From NCBI GenBank assembly GCA_963931865.1, contig OZ007515.1, positions 8,290,685-8,354,684 on the forward strand: a stretch of DNA of 64,000 bases, read 5' to 3'. Of this stretch, positions 1 to 12,250 are shown in pieces. Source of the DNA: Axinella damicornis (lineage: Eukaryota; Porifera; Demospongiae; Axinellida; Axinellidae). The translations under genes and the position numbers were made by a program. A model generated the notes under the pieces. It was not told where the DNA came from. It was given only the letters and a program-made list of their open reading frames with translations, and searched no databases. Positions within the stretch are counted from its first letter, which is position 1, and each line of letters starts with the position of its first letter.

Positions 1-382
1 CATTCCCAGTCCCACGCCTAGCTTGTCGTCTCTTGCCGTACGGTAAAGCGGGGAGGGCCTGGTACATTTCCTCACGTGAGTGACGTCAAGGGTAGAAAGG
101 GGTAGAAAGACCGGAAGTTGAATGTGGGCATAAGTGGTCTCAGAACAGCAAGAAGAGCGAGGTACCAAGTAAGATACCACACCTATCTAGCTAGCGGGGG
201 CGACTGTCATACTCACCGAGCGTTGAATGTGTTGATGGTTGAATAACACGCAAAATGTTGCGTCCTCGTTCTGAAAATTTCACCATTTTATCATGCTCAC
301 GTGAGGAAATGTGCCAGGCCCTCCCCACTTTACCGTACTGCAAGCGACGAAAAGCTGGGCGATGGCCTGGGAACGAGGCTAA
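1..382. mobile_element. TIR element of the TAGCCTCGTTCCCAGGC family, left tip cut by window edge
   Basis: Positions 1-80 and 297-382 are inverted copies of each other with a few mismatches. The right end reads CCTGGGAACGAGGCTA and the arms share ACGGTAAAG and CCTCACGTGAG. The 200-bp core carries no coding sequence. This is the longer form of a hairpin family found at least six more times in the window. It is non-autonomous. Confidence 0.7.
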
Positions 383-764
383 GTTGCACACTCTTATTGT
401 TATGGGGACACTATATACAGTGGACCTGAGGACCATGGACCTGGGACCGGGTAGTCTCGTGCCCAGCCGGAAACGTGTACGGAATATCCGTCTGGTGACT
501 TTCAGCAACATTCTCGGTCTTCATCGAATATTCATAGCTCAGCTAACCGCCTGAAACCAGACAGAACCGGAAGTCCTACGCGTGAAATGATATACGTAAT
601 TGCAAGAGAAATTCTACAACTTCTCGCTCCTAATAAAGACAAAATTGAATTCTCTACGATTTAATTGGCAGTCTGAAATTCCTGCCTAAAAAGTATGAAT
701 TTTTAATGAAGATCGAGGCTTCTGCGCAAAGTCGCCAGACCCTCTTTCCCGCGAGGGGTACGAG
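383..764. other. No gene seen
   Basis: I see only a short stretch near 420-450 with GGACC-type repeats like those at 1270-1375. No exon or RNA gene is supported. Confidence 0.4.
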
Positions 765-1376
765 ACTAGGGACCGGGGACCCGGGGACCCAAGGATCTTC
801 AGCTGTTATGGGAGACAGAAATGCAATTACAAGCAATCTGTGTCAATGCTAATTAAAAGCCCAAACTCACAGTTGTTACCTTGAGTATGCAAGTGAGCTT
901 TGCACAGCCAGATGGATACTTAGCCTCGTTCCCAGGGATCCAGGCTGGATTAATACAGTTCTTAAATAATTAATAACTGTAACAGAATAAAAGTTCAAAG
1001 TGCATGCAGTGCTATAGATACATGACAAAAGGTCAAATGCTTTTTTGTAGCCTTGTGTAGTATGCGAGAGTCTGACTTTGCCGGAGAACGAGGTACATAA
1101 ATACCTGATAATATTCTGAAGTGGAAAAGTGATGAAGACAAGCTAGAGGATAACGCCGTATGCTGAAAATGCCTTCCGATTTGTGCCAAGCTGACTTGCA
1201 TACTCCAGGCAATGATATAACCATGAGTTGTGGCTTGTACGTAGTTGCATTTCTGTCTCCCGTATAACAGCTGAAGATCCTTGGGTCCCCGGGTCCTTGG
1301 GTCCTTGGGTCCCCGGGTCCTTGGGTCCTTGGGTCCCTGGTCCCAGGTCCCTGGTCCCGGGGTCCCCGGGTCCACT
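765..1376. repeat. Inverted repeat with GGGTCC-rich ends
   Basis: 765-935 and about 1130-1300 are inverted copies. Shared parts are GGACCCAAGGATCTTCAGCT, the ATTTCTGTCTCCC block and GAGTATGCAAGT. A loop of roughly 200 bp separates them. The right arm runs into a simple array of GGGTCCTT/GGGTCCCC units (1277-1376). It is probably a foldback-type non-autonomous element. The open frames across it are low-complexity shadows. Confidence 0.6.
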
Positions 1377-2111
1377 GTTTATTGTTATGAACTCTTGTTA
1401 TCCTGCATGTAGCTTCGACAGACAAAACAATCAGGCTTGCCAGTGATAGTCATTAAAGCTCCCAAAATTAGCTGAATATTACGTAATTTGAGTACATACT
1501 CAATCAACTCATTGCATGCGGGAGGCCAGATAACTGGCCCAATTATCTCACATGAGCTTTCATGGCGACTGAACTTCAGCTTAACTTCAGCTTAACGGGA
1601 CTTGAGGGTACGTTCTTGCCCATTGAGTACATAGTAATAAGTTTAGGCCACGCCTTTTCACTTACATGCGCATCACCATTCAGGAAAGGCAGGAAGGGGC
1701 GGTACTAGTTTGCGGGTTAGCCATGACGTTCACAAGGCCGGTCAAGTATGAAGCTTTCTCTCAACCACTGGCAGCAAACCGACTCCAGTTTGTACTGAAG
1801 GCTTCGAATAACTTGGAAATCGACTGACTTCATCAGGGCTGCAGGGATGAAGTAAGATGATCAGCATGAAATTCAGCACCATTTTGAACTATTGGTACTG
1901 GTAAGACTACTGGTAAGCCATAAGCGAACTGGTAAACCACTATGTACTATATGTGTAGCCGCCACACAGAATGGCTTCAAACAAGTAGCAACAAGCTTAC
2001 TACCAGTGATCAGGTATTTAGATAAGCTAGTAGTACACACTATCTACAAAAATCTTAACACTTGAAGGCCAATCTTCCACTAACTGGGGGGGGGGGGGTG
2101 AGAGTGCAAAG
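1377..2111. other. No gene seen
   Basis: No conserved exon, RNA gene or clear repeat was found. A short G run lies at 2087-2098. Confidence 0.4.
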
Positions 2112-2196
2112 TAGCCTCGTTCCCAGGCCTCTACACCTAGCTTTTATCGCTTGCAGTACGACAAAAGCTGAGTGTGGAGGCCTGGGAACGAGGCTA
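2112..2196. mobile_element. Hairpin MITE, TAGCCTCGTTCCCAGGC family
   Basis: An 85-bp near-palindrome runs from TAGCCTCGTTCCCAGGCC to GGCCTGGGAACGAGGCTA, with internal CTTTT.TCGCTTGCAGTAC. Both ends fold on each other over almost the whole length. Confidence 0.8.
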
Positions 2197-2440
2197 TGGG
2201 TATTCTATGGACAATTCCTATGCATATACATGCCTAGATTTTCAATCTGTCAACTTACGTCAGCTGAGAAGCAAATGCACGTCGGTTGTGATAGCACTGC
2301 AGAGAGAGAGAGAGAGTAAAGAAGGGTGAGAGGAGTATATCGAATAGGCAGAGGGTATGGGCAACATGTAACGATTTAGCTTACAATTATACATTAGTGA
2401 GGCACTGAACAAAGAATGACCCCAGCATACTTCTCTATTA

Positions 2441-2640
2441 CTACCTCTCCCCCTCTCTTCCTTTCCCTAGTCTCCTCTCCCTCCCCTCCCCCTTCCTCTC
2501 CCTCCTCTCCTTTTCCTTCATCTCCCTCCCTCTTCTCCCTCTCCTCCTCCCCCTCCTCCCCTCCTTATCTCTCCCCCTTTGTCTCACCCCTCTCTCCCTC
2601 CCTCCCTTTGTCTCCCTCCCCCCTCTCTCCCTCCCACCAC
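2441..2640. repeat. Polypyrimidine (CT-rich) tract
   Basis: About 200 bp of almost pure C and T on the + strand. Open frames here (Ser/Pro-rich or Arg/Glu-rich) follow from composition only. Confidence 0.85.
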
Positions 2641-2937
2641 AAACAGACCATTCCACAGAATACAGAGGCACCCTCTAACAGTGACACACTATGTCCATGG
2701 CAATGGTGAGACTGACTTGATAAAGCCAGCAATTGGATCGATGGTCAGTCTTGTTCAACAAGATCTCGGAGCTCAAAGAACACCATCAGTTTAGCTTTGA
2801 TCAGAGCATCAACGTTGGCATACACCTGAGAGAGGATTGTGTTTGTGTATGAGGGGGTGGAAGGAAGAATGAGGGATGAAGACTGGCTCTGCATATAATG
2901 TCTATATTCCTTGCACAACATAACACACTAAAAATAT

Positions 2938-2979
2938 TCACACACACACACACACACACATGCGCGCACACGCACACAT

Positions 2980-3054
<75 letters not shown>
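2938..3054. repeat. (CA)n microsatellite
   Basis: CA dinucleotide array interrupted by a TGCGCGCACACG-type variant near 2960-2985. Confidence 0.95.
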
Positions 3055-3055
<1 letters not shown>

Positions 3056-4812
3056 TCAATGTTGTAACATAACTAGTCTGGGATAACCTTCAACTGGATG
3101 AATATGAGTGCACCAGGAATCTTCGTGGTCTTGTTAGTCTGATCCGTCCCATGCCACATGGTCATGTGTAGTGACGCTAGATAGAAGATCGACACATGTG
3201 GGACGGTGCTTGAACCCATTCCCAGCGTGCTTAACCTGGATGAGATAGGATGCCCCAGTCAGTCCCATGTCATCCTAGTCAGACACTGGGATCATATTCA
3301 GGGGTGCACCAATGATAGGATGTCCTGAATCCCACAGCAACATCCATGGCAATGATGGACAACCTTCAAAATAACTTGCCAACAGGCTGCTTTAGGGCAC
3401 AGCACTGAACCCTGTGAGCCCTGCCTTAGTTATGTATTTCAAGTGGTTGCTAAAAGGGAAAACGCTGGCTAAGGGCACATTTTGTTTTTAGACCAGACCA
3501 CAAACGGCACATGATATGGTAACACTGCACTGACTCCATGACATTGTCAGGGAGCCTGGAGCGCAGTGCAGTGTACTGAACATGCATGCACAGAACTGTC
3601 ATACGTACATGTAATAATGGCATCGACAGACAAATCTTTGTAGCCATGTGGTAGCCCCTATCGCTCACTCGCCACTGAATAGGTACGTAGGTCCACGAGT
3701 GGTCTCCGTCTTTGTTGCAGCTATCGTCCATTGAACAGGTAGACCGTTTACCACTTCCTTGTATCGAGGAAGTAAATTTTGCGAGGTTCATTCAACTGCC
3801 TTGAGGTATCATTTTGGAATTAACGCATGACCCAAGGATACGTCACATGGGACACTGCTCACGTGAGACACCACTCCCCATAATTTTAAGACTAGGCATT
3901 AATGATATAGTCCGAAGGTTTTAGCTGCCTGAGAGCTGCAGTTTTTGGCATAACTCTAGTACGCACTATTACGAAATGCAGGCAAAGATCTGACTTACCC
4001 TCTGGCAACAAACCATGTTTTGCAGGGATTTTCATTCCAGCACAAGGTTCTTGACCCATAGAGGTTGAAAACAGCCTTCTGCTACAATAACGCAAGCCTG
4101 GGCCATTTCATGTGGTCAGTTGCTCATGTGCAAATGGATGTCGATGACATTGCCAGCAATGCTTTGTTTCTCCGCCAAGGCTCTTGGCTGCAAGCTAAAG
4201 CCAGCGGGCTCTCGAATTCTGGATGTAGTTTTCACATTGGTTCTCGGTACTCAATATACATGTAAGCTTGCATGGAATAGTGCTTCTGTTACGAGTCATC
4301 GTCGGTCTCTCCCATCCAGCAACAAAGTGTATATATATAAGCTGCAATGTACTTCAGCATCTTCCGAGAAACAACCGTTTTTGTAGCCATTGTGAACGCC
4401 GTCGATCCACATTCCATGCAGTGAGGTTTACTACCTATGCCTGCATGCGGCTAGCTCAGTAATTGCCCCTGCCCAATTCGTCCCACTCTTTCCTGTCTAG
4501 ATAAAACCTTCCATGACAACATACCCTTCTATTTGTTCACCTTGCGCAGTGGCTTTTAAAAGCCACTGACTTTGACCATAGCTAAGAGCTATATAGGCCT
4601 AATCAATGCTTTGACCAGCAACTATATGTATGTGATATTCAAGGTGCAAGTATGACGTCACAACAATATGTAGGTGCTCCAGTAGCTACGTATAGGAGGA
4701 GCAAAAACGGTGTGAGCACACCTTTGGGGTGTGACTAACACCATTAAGTACACTTCACAGTAAGGCAGCTGCAGGGTGTTTCTCATCCTGGAAGTACAAT
4801 AACAGCTCGGAA
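3055..4812. other. No gene seen
   Basis: About 1.75 kb of unique-looking sequence. Frames are short and carry no family signature that I recognise. No RNA gene is supported. Confidence 0.4.
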
Positions 4813-5102
4813 GTGACTAAAATACAGAACGGAACGGAAAACGGACCAGAAACGGACTGAGTTTTTCATGCCCAGGTGCCCTAGACATCATATGTTTGAT
4901 CTTGCAGTGAACCAAAGTTTAGTAGCACAGGTCCACAGTCCAGCAGACAGTCACCTGGTGACCAGCACCCAAGCCCGCAGTCTAGCAGACCGTCACCAGC
5001 ACCCAGTCCACAGTCACCGTGGCCATAGGATTATCCACAGTAATCCGTGTCTTGTGCATGGAAACCCAGTCCGTTTTCTAGTCCGTTCCGTGTTTTAGTC
5101 AC
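4813..5102. mobile_element. 290-bp MITE with GTGACTAAAA termini
   Basis: The ends are inverted: GTGACTAAAATACAGAACGG on the left and the complement of GTGACTAAAACACGGAACGG on the right, followed by a second inverted ACGGACT block. The core has partly tandem CAGTC/CACCAG repeats. I see no convincing target-site duplication. Confidence 0.65.
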
Positions 5103-5589
5103 ATCCATTAAATTTAAGCACAAACGCAATATCCAAATTGGCCAATCACATTCAGCAAAATGGCAGAATGTGATTGGTCAATTCATGTTACCAAAAAATT
5201 ATGGCATTTATGGACATCTGTGAATTTACAAGTTTAAAATCAGTGCGGGCCTGAGGACAAACAATGGGGGGAGGGGGTTAAGGGCAATGTAACTTCCTCT
5301 TTGTCAACACAGAAGTAGTACCCAAAAATTGAAGTGCGTGCAAGCATGCAGTAGACTGAAGATACTGCAGCAGGCTAGGAGTACTAAGATCACATAATTG
5401 TGTACCCAGTGACGACTTCGTTCACACGCCCACGCTAGACTTATAAATTGCACACACGAGGTAACAATTATGTGTAGCATACATAACCTATTTTATAGGC
5501 CTACCTATCTAGCTATTCGCCTTCTTAGCTTTTCAGGGATGGCTGACAAGTCCTCTGCGCCTACAAACTCGCAGGCGACGACGTACAAG

Positions 5590-5667
5590 CATCACGATCG
5601 GCATTCCAGCCGCCAAACTTGCTACAGACATCACGATCGGCATTCCAGCCGCCAAACTTGCTACAGA
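5590..5667. repeat. Two exact tandem 39-bp copies
   Basis: A 39-bp unit beginning CATCACGATCGGCATTCC is present twice, head to tail. The unit is divisible by three, so a frame stays open, but nothing suggests a real protein. Confidence 0.85.
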
Positions 5668-6289
5668 CAGTCAGACTGCAAGCCAGATGATCAAAACGAG
5701 GTAGGTGCTCAGGTGGTATGAGCGCGCATGCGCGTGCGCAGTAGCTACTTAACTTTGAACTTTGAACTTTGCACTCGTTAAATTTCCGTATCCACGTTCC
5801 CATTCCAAAATATCTGGCGCATAATGAGAAAGAGACTAAAATTTAATATGATGAGGGCTGACACACAGGACAGTCTGCAGAGTATATATAACCTGCAGGA
5901 GTCAGTGTACCTTCTGTAGTAGTACAGAGGGCATTTTCTGTTGCTGCATCTTTTCCCTGGTTCCAGTGCCTGGTTCTTAATGTTTTAGATGTCTATTTTC
6001 TGGTGTGTTTTGCGCCTATTTGTGTTCAAATGATAGCTAGCTACAGCAGAAGTGAGCTCAAAATTTAACTTTGTGTGTGCGCAACTGTAAGAGCAGCAAA
6101 TCAGGCTCAGAGAATGAGAGATTCTGCAACTGATCAGCAATAGCTAGCAGTAAACACACAATCGTACACCAAGATAAACAGCTACTGTGAGTAAGATACA
6201 CACATAACGTAGAGCTGTAGCTAGCTACCTCTATCCAGTACACTGTGTGTGCTTGAACCTTAACGATGTATCCAAGAGCAATGGAGCCG

Positions 6290-6720
6290 AGTTAGACATA
6301 AAAGCTCCGATGGACTCTGTCCCGTGGGGGTGGAAATCATCTATGGTTGTCCCAATGCCCAAGAACATATGCCAAGCAACTACAGGTCAATGTTGTTACT
6401 ACCTATTGTTTGCAACATCACATTCACAATAAGATTCTACGAGCTTTGTACCCAATTAGCAATAACCATGCATTGAAGTAACAAATGGGTGGCTAGGTAT
6501 CTCCACTGTCAGGAAATAGAAAGTTGTTGCGAATGCTCAGGCATCTCCCCAGTTGTATCTCAGGGTCTGCTGTGGCATTACTTTTTATTATCTACGTCAT
6601 TGAGGTAGCTAGCCATCAGGAGCTAAAAGCTGTCAGATGATTGATAGTTTGCAAGCCAGGTGTGCTCAAAGCATTGGACCGGGTACGTATTAGACATGAC
6701 ATGCTTGGCTCATTGAATGT
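6290..6720 (+). pseudogene. Non-LTR (LINE-type) reverse transcriptase fragment, frameshifted
   Basis: The frame at 6310-6360 gives WKSSMVVPMPKN; after a +1 shift the next stretch reads PSNYRSMLLLPIVC. Together they match the conserved RT1 region of non-LTR retrotransposons (P.NYR.I.LLP). Near 6670 a KALDRVRI peptide resembles the KAFDRVPH-type motif of the next RT block. Frameshifts and stops separate the pieces, so the copy is dead. The clade (CR1/L2/RTE) cannot be fixed from this much sequence. Confidence 0.55.
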
Positions 6721-7176
6721 GACTTCCTTGCCAGCTCATCACAGGAAAAACTGAAAGTTCGCACTCTTTGCGCGATAGCTTATTGGTGCTGCCCTTCCCT
6801 TGGCCACTTATCCCCAGCACTATTACCCGGCCATCACATGCATTGTTTAACCAGTATTTTTTTATCCATGCTATGTAGCTAATATATCCTTTTGGAATAA
6901 TCTCCCCTACTATGCGATGTATAGTTATCTCTGTTCCTTGTCGCACTTTTATATCATGCCTTATAGTCGTGAGCTATTCATGCTTGTACTGTTTACATAG
7001 TAATTAGAACACATACCATAGTAATAGGAAGTAGAAGGCGTAACTACCATTGAACTTTGAACTTCAGCATAGCACAGTTATCAAAAGAAAACACTTGAAG
7101 GACTACAAACAAACAAGCAGATCAATCTTGAGGTTCACATAAATGATGTGTAGCTAGCTATATTGATTCCCACCCT
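6721..7176. other. No gene seen; 3' flank of the minus-strand gene
   Basis: AT-rich sequence after the stop codon of the beta-helix gene (its downstream side). No obvious poly(A) signal was chosen. Confidence 0.35.
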
Positions 7177-10100
7177 TCAAAAACCACCATAGTTAGTTTG
7201 TGGTGCATCTTCAAGAAGAGGTTCTCGAAGCTGATTGGAGTCTTCAACTTCCTCTGGATTGCTCACAGCTTGCTTGAAGTTAAAGTGCACATTCATTATA
7301 GGGACCTTCTTCCACAGGTTCGTTTGCTGTAGGATGTGGTATACAAGGATGCCAATGAACGTTACAAGTGCTATGGTAACAGATGTGTACCCAACGACAA
7401 GCTGATCTCCTCCAGAAGTATTGATGTGCATGGTGGCAGCAGCTAGGATGATCAAGTTCAATGCAAATGAACCTTCCAGGGCATCCAAACACCAGTTCCT
7501 GTAAACTCCATGGCTGATCCAAGCCCACAATTGAAGCAGTGCAGTTCCCACTTGAATTGCTAGCAGGGAAATACTGGGGTCTTGAAGGGAGTTGAACGCA
7601 AAGACTTGAAGGAGACCAAAGCGAAGCACAAGCAGCAGCCCAGGCCAGTAGCGATGTTTGGGCTTATAGGGAGCATGGTAGGAATCCATAAAAGGTTTCA
7701 GCTTGTTTATCCATGCAAAGATCCTCAGGTTTGACATGGCCTGCAGCCACTGACCACAAAGAAGCAAAAGAGTGTAAGGAAGAAAGAGAAAGAAGACAAG
7801 CGTTGCCATCAGGAAGAGTGGAATGTGTTTGCCATTGAGATAATCAAGGTTTGCATCGTACAACCACACACCTCTATTGTACGTTGGATACTCAAGGTAA
7901 GTGATAGAAACAGCAGCTATCACTGTACGAAGGACTTTCGTATATGAGAGAAGAATGAGTGTTGCCAAGACAGAAACTGGGTTGCTACCAAGAAGCCCCG
8001 CAAATTTGCTTGAGTACTTGCTAACAAGAATCATCAGTGCTACTATCAACCAAACATATACAGGGAACACAAACTGTAGCCATGTTTTGTTGTAGGCATC
8101 CATTCCATCATAGAAACAAGTATTAACACCGAAGTCGAGATTTAGCCATGCAATGAAGACTGAAAAGGCGTTGGTATTTTTCACCGGTAGAAAGATGGTG
8201 CGATTAACTCCAACAATATTGGCATAAAAAACTAGCCCACTGAGTGTCCCAGTTGCCACGGTCAGTTTGCAAATGAAGAGCAACAAGACCAATGCCACTC
8301 CCATCAGTGCGAAAGGGATGAGCAAGGCAAGATAGGTGTTAGTGCACTGTTTGCACTGAGAATTTCCCAGTACAAGACTATAGCCAGTCTTGCAAGCTCC
8401 ACACAAGAGACCTGACCTATTGTTTGAACACTGCAGGTCTGTATCATTGAGAGCAAAGTCCACTCTATTAAAGACACAGTAGTCAAGGGGGCAATGTGGG
8501 TGGAGGATCAGTCCGGATCCACGAAGCAAATTGTCATACCCGACCCAAAATTGTTGGTTAGAATCACGTGCTATTCGTCCTAATCCGTAAGTAATGTCAC
8601 AGCGGTTTGTATATTTTTCAAGTCTTGGTTCACAGACACATGATCTTTCTTTCTCGGAAAGGCTGAATCCTGCCGGGCAAGTCTCATTTATGTCCAAAAA
8701 AAGATATAGTTTGTCACCAAATGTCGAACATGGGCCATCTGCATACAACTCTAATTCTGCCCTATTATACTGTGAGAATACAGTGTAGTTGAGAGGGGTG
8801 CAAGTATTGTTAGTGAATTGGATGTATTGATCGCTTAAAAGATCGCCGTTGTATGCACGAGTGCTGAGAAACGCAGAAATGGTTCCATGTCTCTGTCCTG
8901 CTGCAACTACTGATACCAGAAATGTTTCACCAGGATATACTGTGTTGATCACAGCTGACAAATTACAAAATGGATAGTTGTTTTCACATGGGCATATGCG
9001 AAATGGAGCAGAGGAAATTATGCTTGAGGTTGTGTTTTCATCTTCAACGTGAACTAACATGTCGAATACTTCACCTGATCTGTGTGAACCCAGACCAGTA
9101 AGTTTGCAATGATCTATTGCACCCCCATATAACACACTGCCTGCGGTATCAACAGAGTTGTCCTTGAAAATAAATTGGGCTTGAATACCGTTGGACAGAT
9201 TCTGGCCAGGGAGTTGGAAGAAACAGTCATGGCTTGCTTCACATGAGTTAATCTGTCTACAGTATATTCGGGTGTTAACCTCATCATCCACATAGATGGC
9301 TCCTCCCAAACGTGCATGATTTCTCTCCCAGTACACAGTTGTGTTAGGAAAAACTGAGAATGTAGAACTACCCAGGTACACTCCACCACCCCAAATAGCT
9401 GCCTTGTTGTCAACAAAGGTAACAGTTCCATGGAGTAATACTGAGGTGTTAGCAGATGCACGGATGGCTCCACCGCCATTACTGATGAAGTTGGTGGTCC
9501 CATTGCAAGTCAGTATGACATTGTCTGATGTAGAGACTGCACCAATACCACCGCGGTTGTGATTGAAGTTACTAGCTCCAGTAAACTTCAGTACTGTGTT
9601 GTATCCTGCATAAATTGCACCTGCGTCATGTGCTAAGTTGCCAGCAAATGTGTTGATTCTAGTGAAGTGTAGTGAGCTTGATGATGCCCAGATTGCTCCA
9701 GCATCATTCTTATTAGTACTGGGTATATTTGAGTTGTTGATGAAATGGATGTTTCCGGTGGAACTCAAATTGCACCTCATCATGTAAATTCCTCCTGAGT
9801 GATAATTTGCTGTATTTTCAAGGAAAGTTGTGTTCCCAATGAATGTCAGATTGCTACTGAGAGCAGTGATTCCACCTCCTCCTACGTGGGAGCTAGAGTC
9901 TGGTGTGGATGACTCATAGTGATTACGTAAAAACTCGGTGCTCTCTATTAGAGAGATATCGGTGTTATATACTGCAAGTGCACTGCCAAGGTTGTCATGA
10001 AAGGAACAGTTGACTAGCTCAGCAAAATCTATGGATTCCAAAAGCACGGCATATTTTCTAGCTCCAGTTTGGGCGAGTGAATTCCTGCCACATGCAGTAA

Positions 10101-10479
10101 ATGCAATAGAATGGATTTTGAAGTCCAGAATACCAGTGAAGTTGAAACCTACGGACTCACTGCAAACAATTGTTGCTATGTTGCCCGAAGAAGACTCTCC
10201 ACACATTGTCAACCAGGTTTTGTTGGCAACAGTGATATTCATATCAAGAGTGTGGTCACCTAGCAAGAACACCATCGTGGTGTTGGAGATGAAATATGAT
10301 TCGGTGTGATGTGCATACTCAGAGAGTGTTGCACAGTGGGTTGAATTGTGAGGGCAGGGTGAGCATGATGTGGCAGTGGGTTGGGTTGGTGTGACACAGT
10401 ACACATTCTCAGCTGAGCACTGACACATGTTGACAAGCAATGATGCCACAGTAACTAAGAAGTGTGTGGTCTGAGTCAT
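7177..10479 (-). CDS. Secreted beta-helix repeat ectodomain with multi-pass membrane C-terminus
   Basis: Intronless frame. The ATG at 10479 is preferred (1,100 aa) because it begins a signal peptide (MTQTTHFLVTVASLLVNMC); ATGs at 10488 and 10596 are in frame upstream. The ectodomain (about nt 10030-9260) carries repeated FxxN and GGAI/GGGI/AGAI motifs, such as NHARLGGAIYV, as in right-handed beta-helices and Chlamydia-type polymorphic membrane repeats (Chlam_PMP), plus many N-glycosylation sites. A cysteine-rich segment follows (about 8700-8345, ending LLCGACKTGYSLVLGNSQC). Then come roughly eight to nine hydrophobic segments (8340-7320) with conserved-looking PYKPKHRYWPGLLL and NWCLDALEGSFALNL motifs. 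The cytoplasmic tail is acidic and has REPLLED. The architecture suggests a cell-surface receptor or transporter; ligand and function are unknown. Such proteins occur in sponges and some protists, from memory. The coding status is firm and the function is not. Confidence 0.9.
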   Translation of the reverse strand: MTQTTHFLVTVASLLVNMCQCSAENVYCVTPTQPTATSCSPCPHNSTHCATLSEYAHHTESYFISNTTMVFLLGDHTLDMNITVANKTWLTMCGESSSGNIATIVCSESVGFNFTGILDFKIHSIAFTACGRNSLAQTGARKYAVLLESIDFAELVNCSFHDNLGSALAVYNTDISLIESTEFLRNHYESSTPDSSSHVGGGGITALSSNLTFIGNTTFLENTANYHSGGIYMMRCNLSSTGNIHFINNSNIPSTNKNDAGAIWASSSSLHFTRINTFAGNLAHDAGAIYAGYNTVLKFTGASNFNHNRGGIGAVSTSDNVILTCNGTTNFISNGGGAIRASANTSVLLHGTVTFVDNKAAIWGGGVYLGSSTFSVFPNTTVYWERNHARLGGAIYVDDEVNTRIYCRQINSCEASHDCFFQLPGQNLSNGIQAQFIFKDNSVDTAGSVLYGGAIDHCKLTGLGSHRSGEVFDMLVHVEDENTTSSIISSAPFRICPCENNYPFCNLSAVINTVYPGETFLVSVVAAGQRHGTISAFLSTRAYNGDLLSDQYIQFTNNTCTPLNYTVFSQYNRAELELYADGPCSTFGDKLYLFLDINETCPAGFSLSEKERSCVCEPRLEKYTNRCDITYGLGRIARDSNQQFWVGYDNLLRGSGLILHPHCPLDYCVFNRVDFALNDTDLQCSNNRSGLLCGACKTGYSLVLGNSQCKQCTNTYLALLIPFALMGVALVLLLFICKLTVATGTLSGLVFYANIVGVNRTIFLPVKNTNAFSVFIAWLNLDFGVNTCFYDGMDAYNKTWLQFVFPVYVWLIVALMILVSKYSSKFAGLLGSNPVSVLATLILLSYTKVLRTVIAAVSITYLEYPTYNRGVWLYDANLDYLNGKHIPLFLMATLVFFLFLPYTLLLLCGQWLQAMSNLRIFAWINKLKPFMDSYHAPYKPKHRYWPGLLLVLRFGLLQVFAFNSLQDPSISLLAIQVGTALLQLWAWISHGVYRNWCLDALEGSFALNLIILAAATMHINTSGGDQLVVGYTSVTIALVTFIGILVYHILQQTNLWKKVPIMNVHFNFKQAVSNPEEVEDSNQLREPLLEDAPQTNYGGF

Positions 10480-12250
10480 TGTATACATGCACTTTGGAGT
10501 GACTGTAGTGAAGTAAAGTGAAAGAGAATGCAGATTCAATTCAGTAATAATAATCTTGGGACTTCTAATCACATGCAACTTACTGACATCATGCACACAG
10601 ATGTTTGTATGTACCTACCAGAAAATTAGATTGTTGCTTTAACAATACCCTCTGTCAAGAGAAGTGCAATCAGTCACCTGATCCTTTCCTGGAATGCTAC
10701 CGCGCTTCTCCCATGCAGATGGAGATGATCAAATGTGCAATAACTGTGATATAATCATAGGGTGCAATGTCCGGGAAGTTGGGTATAGCTGACCCTTATC
10801 TTTATTAGCCTCGATCGTTCCCAGGCTCTCCCATGCACGAGCAAAAATACTGTAAGCGACAAAAAGCAGACTGTTTATCTTACATCTAAGAGGCAAACTT
10901 GCAGCCCTTGGTAGTGATTTCAATTTTTCCTTTAGCTATTCCACGTGTTGTAGCTAATGCTCAGAGTCGTCACAAGGCCCCTTAGACCATTCATGTCAAC
11001 AGTTTCAGTTTCAATGTGTATTCGGCTCCAGTTATATACAAAGACAAATCCTTTACAGTACTCGGTGCAGATCAATGTGATATTGTGGCAGGATAATATT
11101 ATTGTGGCATGCCCACAACACTATACAGTTATTGTAAATACAAGTGTATACATGTTGTATTCTATCTCACTTGACTCATTATATAGCTACTAGGAACACG
11201 TACCTGCATCATGCCTCGCGCGCGCCGCATGTGTGTGTGACCTGACCACATGCTTACGAGAATTGAGTTTGAGAGTGTGAGCTGGATAAAGAAGTCAATT
11301 ATGCTCACTGTTGGACTTCACATAATTATAGCTAGCTGCTCTAGCTCTGCAAACCCTGAAGCCCCCGCTCACTTATAGCTACCCTAGCCTCTGGCTATGC
11401 GAGATAATGTGGATTTGAGATTGTGTCGACTGAGCTCATTGTTTATTTGACTCCATATGTAGCTGCTCGAGCTCTGCAAACCGTAGAGGTACAATGTATT
11501 GCACGCTCGTCCACTGATCTGAGTTTCTATGTTGAACCTAAATTTGAGTCGTGGCAAATAGAATTCATTGGCTGGTAGGAAACCTGCAGCATTCGTAGCT
11601 AGGCATTATCAACTTTCCTCAGTACGACACACGTACATACATACATAGCTATATTGTGAGAAATAGATCCCCCATTCAGAACCTCGCGCCAATTCGCTTG
11701 GAATTATAGCTAACTGCAAGTGTACAGTGGCACGTTGTATTCTATCTCACTTGATCACACTGTTATCGCATACCCACTATGGCTGCAATTCAAATGACAG
11801 AGTGATGTTAAAGTAACTTATTATTTGTTGAAACGCTCCCATGGTGGCACAAAGAGTATACGTGCATATTATCTAGCTACCATGCACAGTCTGGTGCTTC
11901 AATGACATCTTATTGCAAAACTATTTCAGTCATGACAGTCTCAATGACTTGCATGTGTAACAGTTTAGCTACATGGTTACAGTGAACACAAGGTCTGTTG
12001 ATATAGCTCTATGCATGTTTCATGCAAACTTGAATGCTGCAAACCCTTGGCATAATCATACTGTAGCTAGCTAGCTAGCTACATACCTTGAAACCTCCCA
12101 TGCCTGACTGTGGTAGGTGCACACATGCAATGTGTTGCTCAATACTATTTAGTAACTTATTATACTGTGCATTTGAGGAACAGCTAGCTGCTACAATGAG
12201 GGCATCCCCATTCATTGTACATATAGATGAGTGTAATAGCTATATATAAG
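10480..12250. other. No gene seen; 5' flank of the beta-helix gene
   Basis: This includes one half-copy of the TAGCCTCGTTCCCAGGC family (about 10804-10870). The rest is AT-rich with many TAGCTAGC tetramer runs. No exon is supported. Confidence 0.4.

Noticed and set aside
2801..3086. Frames of VCVCVC and THTHTH
   Set aside because: Translations of a CA dinucleotide repeat.
7177..10479. Bacterial contamination as the source of the PMP-like gene
   Set aside because: The membrane part and signal peptide look eukaryotic, flanking sequence has the same composition and repeats as the rest, and no bacterial gene order is present.
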